From Shewanella profunda (GTDB taxonomy: Bacteria > Pseudomonadota > Gammaproteobacteria > Enterobacterales > Shewanellaceae), in NCBI RefSeq assembly GCF_023283765.1, contig NZ_JAKILG010000038.1, positions 1-49,956 of the forward strand: a stretch of DNA of 49,956 nucleotides, read 5' to 3'. The position numbers and the translations under genes were made by a program. The notes under the pieces were generated by a model, which was given only the letters and a program-made list of their open reading frames with translations, searched no databases and was not told the origin of the DNA. Every line of letters begins with the position of its first letter. Position 1 is the stretch's first letter. This document shows positions 45,480 through 49,956 of this stretch, in pieces.

Positions 45480-45514
45480 AAAAAGCCCCGCATAGTCTCC
45501 TATGCAGGGCTTTT
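45480..45514. terminator. Bidirectional terminator between the GGDEF and typA genes
   Basis: AAAAGCCC-C-GCATAG (45481-45495) pairs with CTATGC-A-GGGCTTTT (45500-45514) around TCTC, with one mismatch. It serves both converging genes. Confidence 0.85.
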
Positions 45515-45565
45515 AAACCGATTGACTCACCTTAAGGATGAGTCACCTGAGTTAGCAGGCTGGCA

Positions 45566-47377
45566 TTAACCGCGGTTAAAGCGCTTACGATCGTTTTCAG
45601 TCAAGTGTCTCTTACGAACACGAATGTTCTTAGGCGTGACTTCAACTAATTCGTCATCATCGATGAACTCAAGCGCTTGCTCAAGCGTCATTGTGATTGG
45701 CGTAGTCAGTACTTGAGCTTCGTCAGTACCAGAAGCACGCATGTTGGTCAGCTGCTTACCTTTCAAACAGTTAACTGTCAGATCGTTTGAGCGAGCGTGG
45801 ATACCAACAACCTGGCCTTCATATACTTCAGCGGCATGGCCGATAAAGAGACGACCGCGATCTTGTAGACCGAACAGTGCGAAGGTCAGTGCTTTACCAG
45901 TTGCGTTAGAAATCAATACGCCGTTAGCGCGTTGACCGATATCGCCACCTTTATGTGGACCGTAATGATCGAACGAGTGGTAGATAAGACCAGTACCAGA
46001 AGTCGCAGTTAAGAATTCAGTTTGGAAACCAATTAAACCACGGCTTGGGATGATGAAGTCGATACGTACACGACCTTTACCATCAAGCTGCATGTCTTTC
46101 ATTTCAGCTTTACGGGTACCTAACTTCTCGATCACTGTGCCTTGATCTTCTTCTTCAACGTCAACGGTTAAAGTTTCAAATGGTTCACACAGTTCACCGT
46201 CGATGGTTTTCAGAATAACTTCTGGACGTGATACGGCTAACTCGTAACCTTCACGACGCATGTTTTCAATCAGGATTGATAAATGCAACTCACCACGACC
46301 AGAAACACGGAAACGATCTGGACTTTCAGTTTCTTCAACACGCAGTGCCACGTTGTGGACTAATTCTGTTTGTAGACGTTCCAAAATGTTACGTGAAGTC
46401 ACATACTTACCTTCTTTGCCCGCAAAAGGTGAAGTGTTAACTTGGAAAGTCATGGTCAGAGTAGGTTCATCAACAGTCAAAGGAGGCATAGCTTCCACTG
46501 TGCCAACAGCACAGATAGTGTCAGAAATTTTCAGCTCGCCTAAACCTGTGATAGCAACGATGTCGCCCGCGTTAGCAATTTCAACTTCAGTACGGTCTAG
46601 ACCCATGTAACCTAATACTTGGCCCATTTTACCGTTACGAGTTTTGCCATCAGCGCCAACAATAGTCACTTGTTGGTTAGTTTTAACACTACCACGCTTG
46701 ATGCGGCCGATACCGATAACACCCACGTATGAGTTGTAGTCGATTTGCGAAATTTGCATCTGGAACGCGCCTTCGGCGTCTGCATCTGGGAAAGATACTT
46801 TTTCAACGATAGTTTGGAACAGAGGCGTCATATCTTCACTGACAACATCTGGATCTAAAGTTGCAAAACCGTTTAACGCAGAAGCGTAAACGATTGGGAA
46901 ATCTAATTGCTCGTCAGTCGCGCCTAAGTTGTCGAACAGATCGAATACTTGGTCGATAACCCAATCAGGGCGTGCACCTGGGCGGTCAATTTTGTTGATA
47001 ACAACGATTGGCTTTAGGCCTTGAGCAAACGCTTTTTTGGTTACAAAGCGAGTTTGTGGCATTGGACCATCAACGGCATCAACCAGCAGTAATACTGAGT
47101 CAACCATAGACAGAACACGCTCCACCTCACCACCGAAATCGGCGTGGCCTGGGGTATCAACGATGTTGATACGGTAATCGTTCCACTTGATGGCAGTATT
47201 CTTTGCCAGAATCGTGATCCCACGTTCCTTCTCAAGATCGTTGGAGTCCATCACCCGCTCAGTAGCTTCTCCCCGGGTTGCAAGGGTTCCTGATTGCGAC
47301 AGCAACTTGTCTACCAGGGTCGTTTTGCCATGGTCAACGTGTGCAATAATGGCGATGTTACGTAAATTCTCTAGCAC
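45566..47377 (-). CDS. typA: Ribosome-associated GTPase TypA/BipA
   Basis: 603 aa, standard BipA length. G1 motif AHVDHGKTT near the N-terminus, the G3 [12 protein letters not shown], and NKID (G4) are present, followed by EF-G-like domains and the BipA C-terminal domain ending [15 protein letters not shown]. It helps ribosome assembly and growth under stress and cold. I chose GTG 47377 ([11 protein letters not shown]) with GAGG seven bases upstream; a longer frame to 47512 adds a foreign N-terminus. Confidence 0.96.
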   Translation of the reverse strand: MLENLRNIAIIAHVDHGKTTLVDKLLSQSGTLATRGEATERVMDSNDLEKERGITILAKNTAIKWNDYRINIVDTPGHADFGGEVERVLSMVDSVLLLVDAVDGPMPQTRFVTKKAFAQGLKPIVVINKIDRPGARPDWVIDQVFDLFDNLGATDEQLDFPIVYASALNGFATLDPDVVSEDMTPLFQTIVEKVSFPDADAEGAFQMQISQIDYNSYVGVIGIGRIKRGSVKTNQQVTIVGADGKTRNGKMGQVLGYMGLDRTEVEIANAGDIVAITGLGELKISDTICAVGTVEAMPPLTVDEPTLTMTFQVNTSPFAGKEGKYVTSRNILERLQTELVHNVALRVEETESPDRFRVSGRGELHLSILIENMRREGYELAVSRPEVILKTIDGELCEPFETLTVDVEEEDQGTVIEKLGTRKAEMKDMQLDGKGRVRIDFIIPSRGLIGFQTEFLTATSGTGLIYHSFDHYGPHKGGDIGQRANGVLISNATGKALTFALFGLQDRGRLFIGHAAEVYEGQVVGIHARSNDLTVNCLKGKQLTNMRASGTDEAQVLTTPITMTLEQALEFIDDDELVEVTPKNIRVRKRHLTENDRKRFNRG

Positions 47378-48193
47378 GGATAAACCTCTTACCATCAAAC
47401 AAAAATAGGGGATATTACAATATTCGTTACAGCAATCTACGTTGAGTCGCCATAAAAAAGCGTGCCATTCTACTCCAGAGCGGTCTTGGCGCACAGGATT
47501 ATTTTTGAACACTTATAAAACAATAACTGTCGGCTAGGCGTACCTCGTATGGCGCACACTAAGTCAAATAGTCTGCACGCACCGTAAAAGCGCAAATAAA
47601 TAGCCATTCTTGGCAAACACTGGCAAGTTAAACAGCTGAATTCACTATTTTTCATATTATGAGGTACTCACATAAATGCGGATCCCCATCGCAAAATACT
47701 GATACTAAATGGCTCTCTTTCAAATTTTTTGGATTGTTTAAGCCGCGATAACTAAATTAGGCAACCGACAGGTCTAGGCGTTGAATAACCCGTTTCGATA
47801 AATGCCAATTTGCAACTCATAGTCAATGGCTTGTCATCCAAGCTCACCTAGCTTACAAGCCATAAACTTAATCCACACCCAAGAACGACACTCTCTCTAA
47901 TAATATGATTTTAAACAACTATTACATTTTATCGCACTGTTATCATTGAGGCGTTAGTCTGTTAATTTCGCACAATTTTATGACACTAATACGGCCAAAA
48001 AATAATCTAGCAATAAGGTTAGAATTAACGACTCATTCTCTGTATGTTATGTGCTAGATCTATTGTGCACCTTGTTGCAAACAGAAAAATTTGTGGGTTG
48101 AATTGAATACTTCAATGAGGAACTCAGATTTTATCAGATGCCAGTAAAATCCAAAAAACAAAGGAAGTTAACATAAAACGCATTGTCGCAGGG

Positions 48194-48251
48194 CGCACCA
48201 AAATGGATTGCTGCACCAAATTACTGCGAACAAACGCACTAAATAAGTGCA
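48194..48251 (+). promoter_or_regulatory. Three NtrC-like enhancer sites upstream of glnA
   Basis: CGCACCAAAATGGATTG (48194-48210), TGCACCAAATTACTGCG (48212-48228) and CGCACTAAATAAGTGCA (48235-48251) resemble the NtrC consensus TGCACYANNNTGGTGCA; the third is the best two-sided match. They lie 60-120 bases before a sigma-54 promoter, as for enhancer-bound NtrC. Confidence 0.6.
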
Positions 48252-48312
48252 TTTGTAGAATCAATTTAGTGCAATAAATTCTATAGCTTTTGATTATCAA
48301 TACTTTATATTG

Positions 48313-48329
48313 TTGGCATGGATATCGCT
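48313..48329 (+). promoter_or_regulatory. Sigma-54 promoter of glnA
   Basis: TTGGCATGGATATCGCT matches the -24/-12 consensus, with GG at 48315-48316 and GC at 48327-48328 exactly ten bases apart. Transcription would start near 48340, giving a leader of about 80 bases before the glnA ATG. Confidence 0.7.
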
Positions 48330-48418
48330 ATATAGCTCGTAAGTTTGGCTCAGTAACGTACACTTGAGTTAAAAGATTATAAGAAGGGTCATCCCTTTAC
48401 CCTACCGGAGGCTTGAGA

Positions 48419-49828
48419 ATGTCAGTTGAATCAGTTTTAAAGCAACTTGAAGAATTAGAAGTTAAGTTTGTTGATTTACGTTTTACCGACACTAAAGGAA
48501 AAGAGCAGCATGTATCTATTCCTGCTCATCAGGTAAACGTTGACTTCTTCGAAGACGGTAAAATGTTTGATGGTTCCTCAATCGCTGGCTGGAAGGGCAT
48601 TAACGAATCAGACATGGTACTGATGCCAGATCCAACCACTTTTGTACTGGATCCTTTTACTGAAGAAACCACAGCCCTGATCCGTTGTGACGTTTTAGAG
48701 CCTGGCACAATGACAGGGTACGATCGTGACCCACGCTCTATCGCAAAAAGAGCTGAAGAATACCTACGTTCTACTGGCATTGCTGACACAGTATTAATGG
48801 GACCAGAACCAGAGTTTTTCCTATTCGACGATGTCCGTTTCGGTACTGACATGTCAGGTTGTTTCGTAAAGATCGACGCTAAAGAAGCGGCTTGGAACTC
48901 AGGCACTAGCTACGAAGGCGGCAACACGGGTCACCGTCCATTTGTTAAAGGCGGTTACTTCCCAGTTGCACCTGTTGACTCATCACAGGACTTACGTAGC
49001 GCTATGTGTTTAGTGTTAGAAGAAATGGGCCAAGTCGTTGAAGCGCATCACCACGAAGTGGCGACTGCGGGTCAAAACGAAATCGCAACTCGCTTCAACA
49101 CGCTAACTAAGAAAGCGGACGAAATCCAAATTCTAAAATACGTAGTGCACAATATGGCACACGCTTACGGTAAGACTGCGACGTTCATGCCTAAGCCAAT
49201 CGTTGGTGACAACGGTAGCGGTATGCACGTTCACCAATCTCTGGCGAAAGACGGTGTTAACTTGTTCGCTGGCGACAAATACGCGGGTTTAAGTGAAACA
49301 GCTCTGTACTACATTGGCGGTATCATCAAGCACGCTCGCGCACTGAATGCTTTCACCAACCCAAGCACTAACTCTTACAAGCGTTTAGTGCCACACTTTG
49401 AAGCACCCGTTATGTTGGCCTATTCTGCCCGTAACCGCTCTGCGTCAATTCGTATTCCAGTAGTGCCAAGCCCTAAAGGTCGTCGTATCGAGACTCGCTT
49501 CCCAGATCCACATGCAAACCCATATTTAGGTTTTTCAGCACTGCTGATGGCGGGACTTGACGGTATCCAGAATAAGATCCACCCAGGCGAAGCAATGGAT
49601 AAAGACTTGTACGATCTGCCTGCTGAAGAAGCGGCTGAAATCCCACAAGTAGCCACTTCATTAGAAAACGCCCTTGAAAATCTGCAAGCTGACCATGAGT
49701 TCTTAACTCGCGGTGGTGTATTTAGCGAAGATTTTATCCAATCTTATATTGCGCTGAAATCCGCGGAAGCTGAACGTGTAAGCCGTACAACTCACCCATT
49801 AGAGTTTGAGATGTACTACAGCCTATAA
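48419..49828 (+). CDS. glnA: Glutamine synthetase type I
   Basis: 469 aa, identical in length to the enteric Gln[12 protein letters not shown], the ATP/glutamate site [17 protein letters not shown] and the [18 protein letters not shown] loop are seen, and the adenylylation loop [13 protein letters not shown] segment reads [11 protein letters not shown] (Tyr near residue 398). It makes glutamine from glutamate, ammonia and ATP. ATG 48419 has GGAGG seven bases upstream; a TTG two codons earlier is less likely. The sigma-54 promoter and NtrC-like sites upstream point to nitrogen control. Confidence 0.97.
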   Translation: MSVESVLKQLEELEVKFVDLRFTDTKGKEQHVSIPAHQVNVDFFEDGKMFDGSSIAGWKGINESDMVLMPDPTTFVLDPFTEETTALIRCDVLEPGTMTGYDRDPRSIAKRAEEYLRSTGIADTVLMGPEPEFFLFDDVRFGTDMSGCFVKIDAKEAAWNSGTSYEGGNTGHRPFVKGGYFPVAPVDSSQDLRSAMCLVLEEMGQVVEAHHHEVATAGQNEIATRFNTLTKKADEIQILKYVVHNMAHAYGKTATFMPKPIVGDNGSGMHVHQSLAKDGVNLFAGDKYAGLSETALYYIGGIIKHARALNAFTNPSTNSYKRLVPHFEAPVMLAYSARNRSASIRIPVVPSPKGRRIETRFPDPHANPYLGFSALLMAGLDGIQNKIHPGEAMDKDLYDLPAEEAAEIPQVATSLENALENLQADHEFLTRGGVFSEDFIQSYIALKSAEAERVSRTTHPLEFEMYYSL

Positions 49829-49861
49829 TGGCTAGCGGCATGTAATTAACCTGAGATCGGT

Positions 49862-49956
49862 TTAACAAGCCATAACTGCAATAGCATTAAACTCTGCGTT
49901 AGTGATGTTCAGTTGTGGCTTATTGTCTTTCAATTGATAGGCGATAAGTCCCGCAA
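49862..49956 (-). CDS. 3' end of a minus-strand gene (partial)
   Basis: An open frame enters from the right edge and ends at TAA (49862-49864), giving AGLIAYQLKDNKPQLNITNA then EFNAIAVMAC. About 31 codons without a stop, with balanced composition, suggest a real gene converging with glnA. Family unknown; too short to identify. No terminator is seen in the 33-base gap. Confidence 0.5.
   Translation of the reverse strand, partial: AGLIAYQLKDNKPQLNITNAEFNAIAVMAC

Larger units (their letters stand above)
47378..48418. other. Long leader region between typA and glnA
   Basis: About 1 kb without a gene between divergent typA and glnA. The right 225 bases hold NtrC-like sites and a sigma-54 promoter (listed separately). 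The left part is AT-rich and shows no feature I can name beyond the typA promoter that must lie there. Confidence 0.6.

Noticed and set aside
48065..48078. TGCACCTTGTTGCA as an NtrC site
   Set aside because: Half-site spacing is three bases too short for the NtrC consensus.

Overview
The window looks like a chromosomal stretch of a mesophilic gammaproteobacterium, most probably Shewanella. Reasons are the aryl-polyene (APE) cluster with an embedded ammonia-lyase, the yihY-dtd-thioesterase block, typA next to a glnA with an NtrC/sigma-54 type leader, a decayed long Y1 transposase of a type I associate with Shewanella, and moderate GC. It appears to be a draft contig: a 16-base match to the Nextera mosaic end sits at 94-109, so the first ~93 bases may not belong with the rest.

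Region 1 (442-18628) is a tightly packed plus-strand APE pigment cluster: chain-length factor, acyltransferase, two ACPs, membrane protein, AMP-ligase, dehydratase, glycosyltransferase-acyltransferase fusion, tyrosine-ammonia-lyase-like enzyme, thioesterase, LolA-like protein, MMPL exporter, FAD-dependent halogenase-like enzyme, DUF3261 lipoprotein, ketosynthase, dehydratase, ketoreductase, second ketosynthase, and a periplasmic repeat protein. Most junctions overlap (ATGA or TAATG), implying one long coupled operon. The lyase and halogenase suggest a 4-coumarate-type starter and a halogenated aryl head group, closer to flexirubin/xanthomonadin chemistry than to the E. coli APE.

Region 2 (18661-23590) is accessory: a Phd/ParE toxin-antitoxin pair with palindromic operators, a large foldback, a Septu-like ATPase plus HNH nuclease pair, and an in-frame chimera of an HsdR N-terminus and an HsdS C-terminus, the scar of a deleted type I restriction system. 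A cluster of hairpins closes the region.

Region 3 (23589-30240) is mostly core: GNAT, benzoate transporter divergent from an XRE-cupin regulator with twin operators, rhodanese, azoreductase, thioesterase, dtd, yihY, a small membrane protein and a DUF2959 lipoprotein. Region 4 (30241-31510) holds decayed DNA, including a Y1 transposase pseudogene.

Region 5 (31740-40175) is the least familiar and the best candidate for an undescribed system. Two tandem minus-strand proteins fuse a SARP/OmpR-like winged helix to an alpha/beta-hydrolase, the second with its nucleophile serine replaced by glycine. Divergent from them is a three-gene operon: a 648-aa lipoprotein, an anchored HEAT-repeat protein and a lipoprotein metzincin. 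Four phased (T/A)CCACG repeats lie directly upstream of that operon, as expected for SARP-type control.

Region 6 (40489-49956) is mostly core again: NapH-like polyferredoxin, katG, an NTF2-GGDEF diguanylate cyclase, typA, glnA, and the 3' end of a minus-strand gene at the right edge.
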